The notes under the pieces: generated by a model
Seen by the model: the letters and a program-made list of their open reading frames with translations, nothing else
Databases searched by the model: none
Told to the model about the DNA's origin: nothing
Program-made: the position numbers and the translations under genes
Assembly (NCBI GenBank): GCA_035533595.1
Contig: DATLTN010000042.1
Coordinates: 1-44,396 of the forward strand
Direction of reading: 5' to 3'
DNA: 44,396 bases
Source: Acidimicrobiales bacterium
GTDB taxonomy: Bacteria > Actinomycetota > Acidimicrobiia > Acidimicrobiales > Bog-793
Part shown: in pieces, positions 23,961 through 31,469 of the stretch
Layout of the letters: every line of letters starts with the position of its first letter
Position numbering within the stretch: the stretch's first letter is position 1

Positions 23961-25028
23961 ATGCGCTATCGCAACCTCGGCGCCACGGGGATGCAGGTCT
24001 CGGCGATCTGCCTCGGGGCGATGGCCTTCGGGGCCGGCAACGAGGATCCCGACGACTGCGCCCGCGTCGTCCACCTCGCCCTCGACTCCGGCGTGAACTT
24101 CATCGACACCGCCGACCGCTACTCGAACAGCCGCTCCGAGGAGATCCTCGGGAAGGCGCTCGTCGGGCGGCGCGACGAGGTCGTCCTCGCCTCCAAGTTC
24201 GGCCTCCCCGCGGGGCCCGGCCTCAACGAGCGGGGCGGCTCTCGGCGTTGGATCGAGCGCGCCGTCGATGCGAGCCTGCGCCGCCTGCAGACCGACTGGC
24301 TCGACCTCTACCAGCTGCACAGCCCCGACTTCGGCACCGACCTCGACGAGACCCTCGGGGCGTTGAGCGACCTCGTGCACAAGGGCAAGGTGCGGGCGAT
24401 CGGCGCATCGAACACGCCCCCCGAGCGCATCGTCGAGGGGCAGTGGGTCGCCGAGCGACGCGGGCACGTGAAGTTCCGCGTCGAGCAGCCGCAGTACTCG
24501 CTGTTCGTGCGCGGCGCCGAGCGCAGCGTCTTCCCGACCCTCGAGCGCTACGGCATGGGGGCGATCGTCTGGAGCCCGCTCAACGGCAGCTGGCTGACCG
24601 GCCGCTACAGGAGCGACGACGACGTGCGCAACCACTCGGCGCGCGCGAAGCGTTCCCCCTATCGCTTCGACCTCGCGCAGCCGGGCAACCAGGCGAAGTA
24701 CGCCCTCCTCGCCGAGCTCGAGAAGATCGCCGCCGATGCCGGGATCTCGGTCACCCACCTCGCCCTCGCCTTCGTGATGACCCACCCCGCGGTCACCGCG
24801 GCGATCGTCGGCCCCCGCACCTACGAGCAGATGGCGGACCTCATCGCCGGCGCCCCCGTCGAGCTCGACGATGCCACCCTCGACCGCCTCGACGAGCTCG
24901 TCCCGCCGGGCGGAGTCGTCAACCGCGAGGACGCACGCAACCCGAGCGTCGGCCTCGCCGAGGGGGCGGTCCGCCGTCGCGCCGTCGGGCGTCGCGCGGC
25001 CGCTGAGCAGGCGACGGCCGAGCCGTAG
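23961..25028 (+). CDS. Aldo/keto reductase
   Basis: The 355-residue protein is of the AKR type that includes the voltage-gated channel beta-subunit-like and YajO-like enzymes. The tetrad is present: D49 and Y54 (VNFIDTADRYSNS), K79 (EVVLASKFGLP) and H120 (DWLDLYQLHSPD). The NADPH segment VTAAIVGPRTYEQM is at the C-terminus. The ATG at 23961 has a strong GGGGAGGAG ribosome site. The open frame from 23913 is upstream read-through. It ends in a basic/Ala-rich tail and converges on the glutaredoxin gene. It is a distinct relative of the reductase at 16238. Confidence 0.9.
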   Translation: MRYRNLGATGMQVSAICLGAMAFGAGNEDPDDCARVVHLALDSGVNFIDTADRYSNSRSEEILGKALVGRRDEVVLASKFGLPAGPGLNERGGSRRWIERAVDASLRRLQTDWLDLYQLHSPDFGTDLDETLGALSDLVHKGKVRAIGASNTPPERIVEGQWVAERRGHVKFRVEQPQYSLFVRGAERSVFPTLERYGMGAIVWSPLNGSWLTGRYRSDDDVRNHSARAKRSPYRFDLAQPGNQAKYALLAELEKIAADAGISVTHLALAFVMTHPAVTAAIVGPRTYEQMADLIAGAPVELDDATLDRLDELVPPGGVVNREDARNPSVGLAEGAVRRRAVGRRAAAEQATAEP

Positions 25029-25034
25029 GAGGCG

Positions 25035-25056
25035 CCGGCCCGCAGTTGCAGGCCGG
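25035..25056. terminator. Bidirectional hairpin between convergent genes
   Basis: CCGGCC (25035-25040) pairs with GGCCGG (25051-25056) around a 10-nt loop, in the 30-bp gap between two convergent stop codons. It could serve both the aldo/keto reductase and glutaredoxin genes. Confidence 0.5.
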
Positions 25057-25058
25057 GG

Positions 25059-25361
25059 TCAGCCGACCTCGGCAGGCGAGAAGAGGCCGGGGTGCTCGGC
25101 GCGCAGCGTGTCGAGGAGCCCGCCGGGCTCCGGGTTGGTCGCGCTGAGGTCGCCGATCACGATCGTGGGCACGGTCTCGTTGCCTGAGTTGATGGCGGCG
25201 ACGATCGCCCGCGCCGTCTCGTCCTCCCAGATGTTGTGGGCCCGGAAGCGCACCCGCGCCGCTTCCAGCGCGTCGAGCAGCCGGTAGCAGTAGGGACAGC
25301 CCGGTCGCCAGAAGACCTCGAGCACTTCATCGTGCTCCTCGCGTCTCGCGCCGTCGCTCAT
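25059..25361 (-). CDS. Glutaredoxin-like protein
   Basis: The 100-residue thioredoxin-fold protein has the active site C22-P-Y-C25 in FWRPGCPYCYRLLD, the cis-Pro region NETVPTIVIGD, and an actinobacterial-type helix HNIWEDETARAIV. In organisms that use mycothiol such proteins (mycoredoxins) reduce mixed disulfides. CPYC rather than CGYC leaves the thiol partner open. A GAGGAGGT ribosome site precedes the ATG complementary to 25359-25361. The longer open frame upstream is not coding-like and overlaps the divergent LLM gene. Confidence 0.87.
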   Translation of the reverse strand: MSDGARREEHDEVLEVFWRPGCPYCYRLLDALEAARVRFRAHNIWEDETARAIVAAINSGNETVPTIVIGDLSATNPEPGGLLDTLRAEHPGLFSPAEVG

Positions 25362-25481
25362 CGAGACCTCCTCGTCCGCCGCAGAGCAGATACCCGCAGA
25401 GCACGTTATTGAGCCGCGCCGCCGTGGGTGACGTCCGGCCGCCGGCGCGACCTTGACTACGGTCGGGCGCCGGAGGTGGAG

Positions 25482-26354
25482 ATGGACATCGCGATCGGTC
25501 TGCCCGGGCTCATACCGGGGACGGAGGCAAGCACCGTCCTCGAGTGGGCGCGGCGCGCCGAGGCGCGGGGCTTCCACAGCCTCGTCGTCGACGAACGTCT
25601 CGTCTGGGACGGCTACGAGATTCTCATCACCGCGGCGGCCGCGGCGGCGGTGACCGAACGGGTGCGGATCACCGCCTCGGTGGTGGTTGCGCCGCTCCGC
25701 AAGAACGTCGCCGAGTTCGCGAAGCAGGCGGCGAGCATCGATCGTCTCTCGGCGGGGCGCTTCGTGCTCGGCCTCGGCGTCGGCTCGCGCGTCGACGACT
25801 TCGCGCTCTCCGGCGTCGACCTGCACGAGCGCGGCCGGCGGACCGACGCGCTCCTCGCCGAGTGCCGGTCGCTGTGGACGGGGGAGCCGGCCGCCTTCGG
25901 CCCGAAGCCCGCGACCGCAGGCGGGCCGTCGCTGCTGTTCGGTGGGCGCTCGCCGGCAACCTTCCGGCGGGTCGCCGAGTACGGGACCGGCTGGATCTGT
26001 GCGACCTCGGGCGGCGTCGACGGCCTGCGCAGTGGTGCCGACCTCCTTGAGGCATCTTGGCGCGAAGCCGGGCGCGAGGGCCGTCCCCGTCTCCTTGCGC
26101 TCACGCCCCGCTTCGCCCTCGGCCCGAACGGCCGTGACGCCGTGGACGACTACGTCCGCGCCTACAACGCCTACCGCGGTGAGGGTGCAGAGCAGCGGGC
26201 GACGAGCGCGCTGCTCACGGCGGGGGACGTCCGCGCCCAGTTCGACCGCTTTGCCGAGGCGGGCTGTGACGAGTTGATCCTCAATCCGGCGGACCCCGAC
26301 CCCGAACAGGTGGACCTGCTGGCCGACGCGCTCGCCGACGTGCTCGGCGGCTGA
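25482..26354 (+). CDS. LLM class (luciferase-like, F420/flavin-dependent) oxidoreductase
   Basis: The 290-residue (beta/alpha)8 protein begins MDIAIGLPGLIPG. It shows the family features ERVRITASVVVAPLRKN, IDRLSAGRFVLGLGVGSR and a C-terminal LLFGGRSPATFRRVAEYGTGW. Actinobacterial members mostly use coenzyme F420, so an F420-dependent hydride transfer is likely. The substrate is unknown. The ATG at 25482 has a GGAGGTGGAG ribosome site. It is divergent from the glutaredoxin gene and converges on a methyltransferase gene with 21 nt between the stops. Confidence 0.87.
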   Translation: MDIAIGLPGLIPGTEASTVLEWARRAEARGFHSLVVDERLVWDGYEILITAAAAAAVTERVRITASVVVAPLRKNVAEFAKQAASIDRLSAGRFVLGLGVGSRVDDFALSGVDLHERGRRTDALLAECRSLWTGEPAAFGPKPATAGGPSLLFGGRSPATFRRVAEYGTGWICATSGGVDGLRSGADLLEASWREAGREGRPRLLALTPRFALGPNGRDAVDDYVRAYNAYRGEGAEQRATSALLTAGDVRAQFDRFAEAGCDELILNPADPDPEQVDLLADALADVLGG

Positions 26355-26375
26355 CCCCGTCGCGGAGGCGGGCGC

Positions 26376-27128
26376 TCAGGCCGGCGGGCGCCGCACCTCG
26401 ATCAGGAAGCGCGCTGCATGCGAGACGAAGGGCCCCTCGCTCTCGATCTGCTCGTGGAGGGCGAGGAGGCGGCCCCGGTACCACTCGACCGAGAAGCCGG
26501 GGACGGTCCAGAGGACCTTGCGGAGGAAGTAGACGACGGCACCGACGTCGTGGAAGGTGACCGGCAGGCTCTCCTCGCGGAGATCGACGAGCTCGAGCCC
26601 GGCGGCCTCGGCACGGGCGACGTGCGTGCTCACGCTGCGCGCCTCGCTGACCGGCTGCGGCCCCATCAGGAAGTCGGTGAGCTCCCGGTTCGACCCCCGG
26701 CCGACCTGCTGGGACAGGTAGCTCGCCCCCGGCCGCAGCACCCGCCCGATCTCCTCCCAGGCCGTGGTGACCGGATGCCGGCTGACGATGAGGTCGAAGG
26801 AGGAGCCCGCGAAGGGGAGCACCTCGTTCCCGACGGCGACGACCGAGGCGCCGAGCGGGGCGAGTCGACATCGGGCGAGCTCGACGTTCGGTAACCAGGC
26901 CTCGGTGGCGACGAGCTTCGGCGGCGGCTCGGCGACCGTCGCCAGCACCTCACCGCCTCCGGTCTGGACGTCGAGGACGGCCGCGGCAGCCGCGGCACGC
27001 GAGGAGAGCAGCGCCGCGTAGCGCCAGGAGGGGCGCGCCTCGGTGGCGCGCCCCTCGAACCAGGAGAAGTCCCAGCCTTCGGTGGGCTCCGCCGCTCCTT
27101 CGGCGACGAGTGCCTCGAAGCGCACCAT
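26376..27128 (-). CDS. Class I SAM-dependent methyltransferase
   Basis: The 250-residue protein has a degenerate motif I, AVLDVQTGGGEVLATV. This VQTGGGE variant is seen in one actinobacterial methyltransferase group. Other visible features are FAGSSFDLIVSRHPVT (motif II region) and RVLRPGASYLSQQVG (post motif). The C-terminal part FLRKVLWTVPGFSVEWYRGR completes a typical small-molecule methyltransferase of this type. The long open frame upstream to 27641 is antisense to the FxsA gene. I placed the start at the ATG complementary to 27126-27128, where family similarity begins. Confidence 0.8.
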   Translation of the reverse strand: MVRFEALVAEGAAEPTEGWDFSWFEGRATEARPSWRYAALLSSRAAAAAAVLDVQTGGGEVLATVAEPPPKLVATEAWLPNVELARCRLAPLGASVVAVGNEVLPFAGSSFDLIVSRHPVTTAWEEIGRVLRPGASYLSQQVGRGSNRELTDFLMGPQPVSEARSVSTHVARAEAAGLELVDLREESLPVTFHDVGAVVYFLRKVLWTVPGFSVEWYRGRLLALHEQIESEGPFVSHAARFLIEVRRPPA

Positions 27129-27216
27129 CAGCGCAGCATCGCGCTCGCGCGGGTGACGCTCCTCCGGAGCGCGCCGACGCGGGGCTCGTCGCGGCCGATT
27201 CCCGATAGCTTGCGAT

Positions 27217-27687
27217 GTGTTCTTCATTGGTGTCCTGCTGGCGGTGGGTGTCGAGATCGCGACCTTCGCGCTCGTCGCCGGCCACGTCGGCTTCCTCTCG
27301 GCACTCGGCCTCGTGCTCGTGGTGAGCGCGCTCGGTCCCCTCGTCGTCCGTCGCGTCGGGCTGGGCGTGCTGGCGCACGCCCAGGAGCGCCTCGCCCGCG
27401 GCGAGCTGGCGAACCGGGAGCTGCTCGACGGAGTCGTCGTGCTGCTCGCTGGGGTGCTGATCTGCGTGCCCGGCTTCGTCGGCGACGCGCTCGGCCTGCT
27501 CCTCATGATTGGGCCCGTGCGCCACCTCGTCATCAGGGCCGCCGGCCACCGGCTGTCTCGCCGGGTGCAGACGATGGGCGCGGGCCGTCGGCGGGTGATC
27601 GAGGCTCGAGCCACGCCCTCGCAGCCCGCTGCTCCACCCACTTCCCGAGTCCCCGGCCCACCGCTCGGCCCCGGCGCCTCCCACTGA
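27217..27687 (+). CDS. FxsA family cytoplasmic membrane protein
   Basis: The 156-residue protein has an N-terminal membrane segment (FFIGVLLAVGVEIATFALVA). A second pair follows, with the family-typical LLDGVVVLLAGVLICVPGFVGDALGLLL, and then a basic/Pro-rich cytoplasmic tail. This matches FxsA, the conserved small membrane protein whose E. coli member relieves phage T7 F-exclusion when overproduced. The native role is unknown. The start is the GTG at 27217, since no ATG lies nearer in frame. Confidence 0.87.
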   Translation: MFFIGVLLAVGVEIATFALVAGHVGFLSALGLVLVVSALGPLVVRRVGLGVLAHAQERLARGELANRELLDGVVVLLAGVLICVPGFVGDALGLLLMIGPVRHLVIRAAGHRLSRRVQTMGAGRRRVIEARATPSQPAAPPTSRVPGPPLGPGASH

Positions 27688-27763
27688 GAGGCCTCCGGTT
27701 CGGGCGCCTCGCTGGCGCAAGATGGCAGGTCAGGAAATGTGTCTATGGGAATTTGGTGTATCG

Positions 27764-27902
27764 CAGCAGAGCTGGTCCGCTTGTGTGCATATGCAACCCC
27801 GGCTGATGAGGCGATGCGTGATATCCTTCGGAAGCCGGGGATAGGTCGTCCTACCTCATGTAGCCGCTCGAAACCGTGGCGGCTCTGCTAAATGTGGCAG
27901 AG
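27764..27902 (+). ncRNA. Candidate structured RNA: series of perfect hairpins
   Basis: Inverted repeats follow one another on one strand. A small one pairs 27764-27767 with 27771-27774. Then come 27797-27804 with 27833-27840 (8 bp, and inside it GAGG at 27808-27811 can pair with CCTT at 27825-27828), and 27842-27845 with 27850-27853. The last two are 27862-27867 with 27879-27884 (6 bp) and 27883-27888 with 27897-27902 (6 bp, overlapping the previous stem by two bases). I recognise no known RNA family. The strand is not certain. The density of perfect stems in AT-rich sequence is the only evidence. Confidence 0.25.
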
Positions 27903-27925
27903 GCGAAGTCAGCAGATGATGAGAA

Positions 27926-28156
27926 ATGTTCGGTCGTAGCCGTTCCAGTTATTCCGCAACCCTCCCGACGAGCTCCCGCCCCACCCGTCCGTACGAAGTG
28001 CGGCTCGACCCCTTCGTCGACACCGTGCAGCACCAGGCGGTCGACGCCCGCCGTGTTCCGACGCCCGACTTCTTCGAGCCCGCGGCGGGGATCGCTTCGC
28101 TCGTCGTCGCCCACCGGAGCGCCCGCGGCGGCTCCGGCTTGGCTTCCTCGACCTGA
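27926..28156 (+). CDS. Doubtful small ORF of 76 residues
   Basis: The frame has strongly G/C-biased third positions from about 27985 on (nearly all G or C), like real genes of this genome. It starts at an ATG without a good ribosome site and ends at the TGA at 28154-28156. The product (MFGRSRSSYSATLP at the start, PYEVRLDPFVDTVQHQAV in the middle) matches no family I know. It could be a small gene, or the remnant of a larger one whose continuation has decayed. Confidence 0.25.
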   Translation: MFGRSRSSYSATLPTSSRPTRPYEVRLDPFVDTVQHQAVDARRVPTPDFFEPAAGIASLVVAHRSARGGSGLASST

Positions 28157-28444
28157 CTGCGGGTCGCGGCGCTCGACGCCGCATGCTCTGCTCGCGCCAC
28201 TGGGGTGGAGCTCATGCTCGTTGCTGATTGGTTCACTGCGCCGTCGCGCTGTCGCGGGATCGGTGCCGCCACCCCGGAGCAGTGCATCTCGAACGACGCC
28301 GCGTTGCGGGGGCGGTGCAGGCCGAGGCCGTGCCGCCAGATGGCGCGCTCTCGCCGCTCGACCTGCGCGGCGCAACTCGAGGGCAGCTGATCCGTTGAGC
28401 TCGCGGGCCCCACGACGACCTTCCGAAGCGTTCGGCTCGCTGCG

Positions 28445-29197
28445 CTAACGGCGGAAGCGCTCCACCGCGTCCCGATAGGCGCTGCCCGCCGCGCCTTCAC
28501 CGGCCAGCTTCTCGAGGAGCGCGTCGTCGGCCGAGACACCGGTGATCGTCGACTCGATCACGAGCTTCGCGGCGGCGATGGTCTGCGGTGAGCCCTTCGC
28601 CATCGCGGCGGCGACCCGAGCGGTCACCTCGCCGAGGGCGCTGTCGGGGCAGAGCTCGTCGAACAGCCCCTTGGCGAGGCCGACCTCGGCCGGGAAGGTC
28701 TCGCCGGTGTACATCACGAACTTCGCGAAGCCGGCGCCGACCGCAGCGACGAGGCGACGGGTGGACTGGGCGCTGTAGACGATGCCGACCTTGGCCGCCG
28801 GGATCGCCGCCCGGGTGCTCTCGCCGGCGATCCGGTAGTCACACGCGAGCGCGAGCTCGAGGCCGCCGCCGAGGCAGTAGCCGCTCACGCGCGCGATGAC
28901 CGGCATCGGGCAGCCGCTGAGGGCGCGCTCCGCGGCGTCGACCGCCGCGGAGTAGGCGGTGCGTTGCTCGGGGGTCGAGCGCACCTCGGCGAACTCGCCG
29001 ATGTCCGCTCCGGCGGAGAAGTCGCCGCCCGCACCGCAGAGCACGATCACCGCCAGCTCGTCGTCGTCGACGGCGTGCTGGACGAGGCCGGGGAGGGCCC
29101 GCCACATGGCGAGGTTGATCGCGTTGTGCTTCGCCGGGCGGTCGAACTCGATCTCGAGCACCGGCGGCGTGCGCCGGAGGGCGAGGCCCTCCGGCAC
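28445..29197 (-). CDS. Enoyl-CoA hydratase/isomerase (crotonase) family protein
   Basis: The protein of about 250 residues has the crotonase core: LEIEFDRPAKHNAIN, GGDFSAGADIGEF (oxyanion hole Ala-Gly) and SGYCLGGGLELALACDYRIA, which holds the first catalytic Glu. The position of the second catalytic Glu of true hydratases (Pro-Glu) reads PAAKVG here, so plain hydratase activity is doubtful. An isomerase, hydrolase or other crotonase reaction is more likely. A GTG complementary to 29195-29197 starts 26 nt after the upstream methyltransferase stop. The longer frame to 29272 would overlap that gene by 49 nt. Confidence 0.85.
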   Translation of the reverse strand: MPEGLALRRTPPVLEIEFDRPAKHNAINLAMWRALPGLVQHAVDDDELAVIVLCGAGGDFSAGADIGEFAEVRSTPEQRTAYSAAVDAAERALSGCPMPVIARVSGYCLGGGLELALACDYRIAGESTRAAIPAAKVGIVYSAQSTRRLVAAVGAGFAKFVMYTGETFPAEVGLAKGLFDELCPDSALGEVTARVAAAMAKGSPQTIAAAKLVIESTITGVSADDALLEKLAGEGAAGSAYRDAVERFRR

Positions 29198-29223
29198 GGC
29201 GGGGAGGTTCGGCAGGGCGCGCC

Positions 29224-29913
29224 TCAGTCCGGCTTGCGGGCGATCAGCAGCCCGGAGGAGAGGTTGCGCCACACGACGAGCGCCGGCTCGAAGCCCGCGG
29301 CGCGGATGCAGGCGAGGTGGTCCTCCATGCTCGGCGCCGGGACGAGGTGCGGGTGGTTGGAGGGGCTCGACGGGCGTGGGCCGCGCAGCGCGGCGCGCGC
29401 CGCGCGCAGGCGCCCCGACCAGGGCTCACCGGGGTTCAGGTTGTCGAGGTTGGCGATGAACCCGCCCGGACGCAGGCGCTCGGCGGCCTGGGAGTAGAAC
29501 CGGCCGAGGTCGAAGACCGTGAGGTGGTGCGTCGCCCGCGAGGTGGTGACGAGGTCGAAGGCCTCCTTCGGCCCTGCGGCGTCGAGGTCCACGATGTCGC
29601 CGATGCGGTACTCGACGCGCCCCTCGAGGTGGGCGAGGTTGCGCATCGCCTCGGTGCGCATCGTCTCGGAGAAGTCGTACCAGACGCCGCTCGCGTCGGA
29701 CAGGCGCTCGAGGAGGGTCTGCAGGAAGCCCCCCGGCCCCGAGGCGACGTCGAGGATGCGGCTCACCGGGTGCCCCTCGGAGGCGGTGATCACGGCGGTG
29801 AGGTTCCACGGTGTCGTGAGCTCGGTCTTGGACTCGTCGCGCGCGGCCCAGTCGGCCGCGGCCGTCTCGTCCCAGCCCGTCGACGCCTGTACCCCGGTGT
29901 TCAGCTCCGTCAT
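29224..29913 (-). CDS. Class I SAM-dependent methyltransferase
   Basis: The 229-residue protein has motif I RILDVASGPGGFLQTLL, an acidic strand-2 end near GVWYDFSETMR, motif II FDLVTTSRATHHL and the post motif RPGGFIANLDN. It lies directly upstream of the crotonase in the same orientation and downstream of the ArsR-type regulator with 55 nt between. All three may be one transcription unit. The ATG complementary to 29911-29913 follows a GGGGATC sequence. Confidence 0.85.
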   Translation of the reverse strand: MTELNTGVQASTGWDETAAADWAARDESKTELTTPWNLTAVITASEGHPVSRILDVASGPGGFLQTLLERLSDASGVWYDFSETMRTEAMRNLAHLEGRVEYRIGDIVDLDAAGPKEAFDLVTTSRATHHLTVFDLGRFYSQAAERLRPGGFIANLDNLNPGEPWSGRLRAARAALRGPRPSSPSNHPHLVPAPSMEDHLACIRAAGFEPALVVWRNLSSGLLIARKPD

Positions 29914-29968
29914 CGTGATCCCCCTCGCCCGGCGCCGTCCGCGCCCGCCCGGCGAATACTACGATGCC

Positions 29969-30937
29969 CTAACGACTTGGCGCACCTCCGGAGGCGGTGA
30001 GCGCGCTGAACTCGGCGGCGAGGCCGGAGAGCGCCTCGGGGTCGACCGAGAGGGTGAGGCGGCTGCCGTTGCGTTCGCCCTGCAAGAGCCCCGCCTCGCG
30101 GAGCAGCTTCACGTGGTTCGTCACCGTCGGCTGCGCGACCCCAAACTCCTCGGCGAGCTCGCCGACCGACGCCGGGCGCTCGCCGAGGCTGGCGAGGATC
30201 CCGAGGCGGGTGGGGTGGCCGAGCGCCCGTAGCCGCTTGGCGAGCGCATCGTGCGCGCCGGTGGGACGCGGCCCGGCCGCCGCCCCGGCGCCGACGAGGA
30301 GCAGGTCGGGGAGCTCGACGACGAGGAGCTTGCCGAAGAAGTAGGTCGGGGTGACGACGACGGGGAGGCTCGGCCCGAGGCGCTCGAGCAGCGGCGCGAG
30401 CACCGACTCGGCGAAGGGCTGGGGGACGAAGTCCCGCCAGGGGGTGCCGGCGGCGAGGCGCGAGCGGTAGTGGGCGAGGGCCCCCCCGACCGCCGGTGCG
30501 CCGATCGCCGCGTACTCCGGCTGCATCTGGGCCCAGAGGCGGCGGAGGAGCTCGACGTACCGACGGCGCAGCGCCGAGGAGCGGCGGAGGGCAGCGAGCC
30601 GCTCAAGGGTGAGGCGGCGGTCCCCCTCGGTCTCCGACGCGAGCCGTAGCTCGCCGGGGTCGGCCTGGCGGTCGGCGAGCGCGGCGAAGAGGCGCTCCGG
30701 CTCCTCCTCGAACAGGACGCCCGCCTGAGCGGCGAGCACGAGGAGCTCGGGGGTGTGGCCGACGCCGCTGCCCCAGAAACCCCGTGCCTCGGCGCACAGC
30801 GCCGCGTCCTCGAGGACGCCGTTGGCCGTGCAGGCCGTCTTGGCGGAGTCCTGGGAGGCGGTGCAGAACACCCACTCGAGCTCGACGGCGAGGGAGTGCT
30901 CGACGGCGGGCAGTTGCAGGTCCTCGGTGAGTTGCAT
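29969..30937 (-). CDS. ArsR-type transcriptional regulator with long N-terminal domain
   Basis: The 322-residue protein ends in a winged helix of the ArsR/HTH_20 type. From about residue 230, HDALAKRLRALGHPTRLGIL and ASVGELAEEFGVAQPTVTNH lead to the recognition helix, then KLLREAGLLQGERNGSRL. The roughly 225-residue N-terminal part is the kind of DUF5937-like sensory domain seen in actinobacterial ArsR proteins. No paired metal-binding cysteines occur, so a small organic ligand is likelier than a metal. The regulator is transcribed towards a methyltransferase and crotonase, and away from a small-gene cluster with a promoter in between. Autoregulation and control of both sides are plausible. 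Confidence 0.87.
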   Translation of the reverse strand: MQLTEDLQLPAVEHSLAVELEWVFCTASQDSAKTACTANGVLEDAALCAEARGFWGSGVGHTPELLVLAAQAGVLFEEEPERLFAALADRQADPGELRLASETEGDRRLTLERLAALRRSSALRRRYVELLRRLWAQMQPEYAAIGAPAVGGALAHYRSRLAAGTPWRDFVPQPFAESVLAPLLERLGPSLPVVVTPTYFFGKLLVVELPDLLLVGAGAAAGPRPTGAHDALAKRLRALGHPTRLGILASLGERPASVGELAEEFGVAQPTVTNHVKLLREAGLLQGERNGSRLTLSVDPEALSGLAAEFSALTASGGAPSR

Positions 30938-30942
30938 AGCAA

Positions 30943-30969
30943 GATCACTATATCACGAATTAGTTGATC
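30943..30969. promoter_or_regulatory. Candidate operator of the ArsR-type regulator
   Basis: GATCA (30943-30947) and TGATC (30965-30969) form an inverted repeat with 17 nt between. The repeat is in an AT-rich island 6-32 nt upstream of the regulator's start codon, and it overlaps the -35 box of the divergent gene. A dimeric winged-helix protein could bind here and block both promoters. Confidence 0.35.
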
Positions 30970-30992
30970 TCGGATGGAAAATCCGCTAGTCT
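30964..30992 (+). promoter_or_regulatory. Promoter for a leaderless transcript
   Basis: TTGATC (30964-30969), a 17-nt spacer and TAGTCT (30987-30992) make a recognisable SigA-type promoter. The expected start site is 7-8 nt downstream, at or next to the GTG at 31000. The mRNA would therefore have no leader, as is common in actinobacteria. Confidence 0.5.
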
Positions 30993-30999
30993 GTCCCTC

Positions 31000-31245
31000 G
31001 TGAACCCGTTGATCCTCGAACAGCTCGCCAGGCAGGCGAGCCGCGCCCGCGCCGAGGCGCCCGTGGTGTCGTTGCGGGCGGAGCGGCTGCCCGCCCGCCG
31101 CGATGGCCGCCCCGCCCGTGAGGTCGGCCGTCACCTCGGCTGGCGTCTCGGCGAGCTGTTCATCGTCGCCGGGAACCGCCTCACCCGCGACGAGCCCTGC
31201 GGGGGCGAGCGCGCCCTGCGGGGGCCCTCCCCGGCACATTCCTGA
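31000..31245 (+). CDS. Small basic hypothetical protein, 81 residues
   Basis: The GTG at 31000 sits at the expected transcription start of the promoter at 30964-30992. The product opens VNPLILEQLARQASRARAEA, an Arg/Ala-rich helix resembling small conserved actinobacterial proteins that begin MNPxxLEELAR. A short hydrophobic segment (RLGELFIVAG) follows. No known domain is seen. The start and promoter geometry are the main support. Confidence 0.5.
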   Translation: MNPLILEQLARQASRARAEAPVVSLRAERLPARRDGRPAREVGRHLGWRLGELFIVAGNRLTRDEPCGGERALRGPSPAHS

Positions 31246-31319
31246 GGCGCCGCCGTCCTTTTGGCGGGCGTGCGGCAGTTTGCCGGGACCACCGGTCGAT
31301 CTGGTACAACGACGTGGCC

Positions 31320-31460
31320 ATGAACCACTCCGAGCAGTCACCGACGATCTGGCGCTGCTCCTCCTGCGGAGGGCTGATCCACCCCTCGGACGAGCGCACA
31401 CCGGTCGCCTGGTGCTCGCGCTGCCAACGGGTGACCGAGGGGCGTCGCGACGGGGGTTGA
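31320..31460 (+). CDS. Zinc-ribbon microprotein, 46 residues
   Basis: An ATG at 31320 opens a 46-residue protein ending at the TGA at 31458-31460. It holds two CxxC knuckles, C13-S-S-C16 (WRCSSCGGL) and C32-S-R-C35 (AWCSRCQRV). That is the layout of a small zinc ribbon. Such proteins may bind nucleic acid or a partner protein. No ribosome site is visible, but a TACAAC -10-like element (31305-31310) just upstream would give a nearly leaderless message. It stops 9 nt before the convergent TauE/SafE stop. Confidence 0.6.
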   Translation: MNHSEQSPTIWRCSSCGGLIHPSDERTPVAWCSRCQRVTEGRRDGG

Positions 31461-31469
31461 GCCCCCTTC

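Larger units (their letters stand above)
27688..28444. other. Long intergenic region, AT-richer than its surroundings, with hairpins and a doubtful small ORF
   Basis: This 757-bp stretch lies between convergent FxsA (plus) and crotonase (minus) genes. G+C counted over 27731-27790 is 30 of 60, far below the neighbouring genes. Four tandem hairpins occur at 27797-27902, followed by a small plus-strand frame (27926-28156). The rest (28157-28444) has only short frames without a recognisable product. A decayed mobile element, a noncoding RNA gene or a degraded coding gene would all fit. Confidence 0.5.

Noticed and set aside
27803-27876. Hammerhead ribozyme suggested by CTGATGAG (27803-27810) and CGAAAC (27869-27874)
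   Set aside because: The sequences between do not form the required stem II, the distance is too great, and no cleavage-site stem fits. The match looks accidental.
28195-28201. GCCACTG box suggesting a cobalamin riboswitch
   Set aside because: Only one 7-mer is present. No B12 box or surrounding paired elements are seen, and no cobalamin gene is nearby.
28205-28390. 61-residue plus-strand frame in the long intergenic region
   Set aside because: It is Arg/Cys-rich, without a ribosome site or domain. It is kept only as a possible remnant in the findings.
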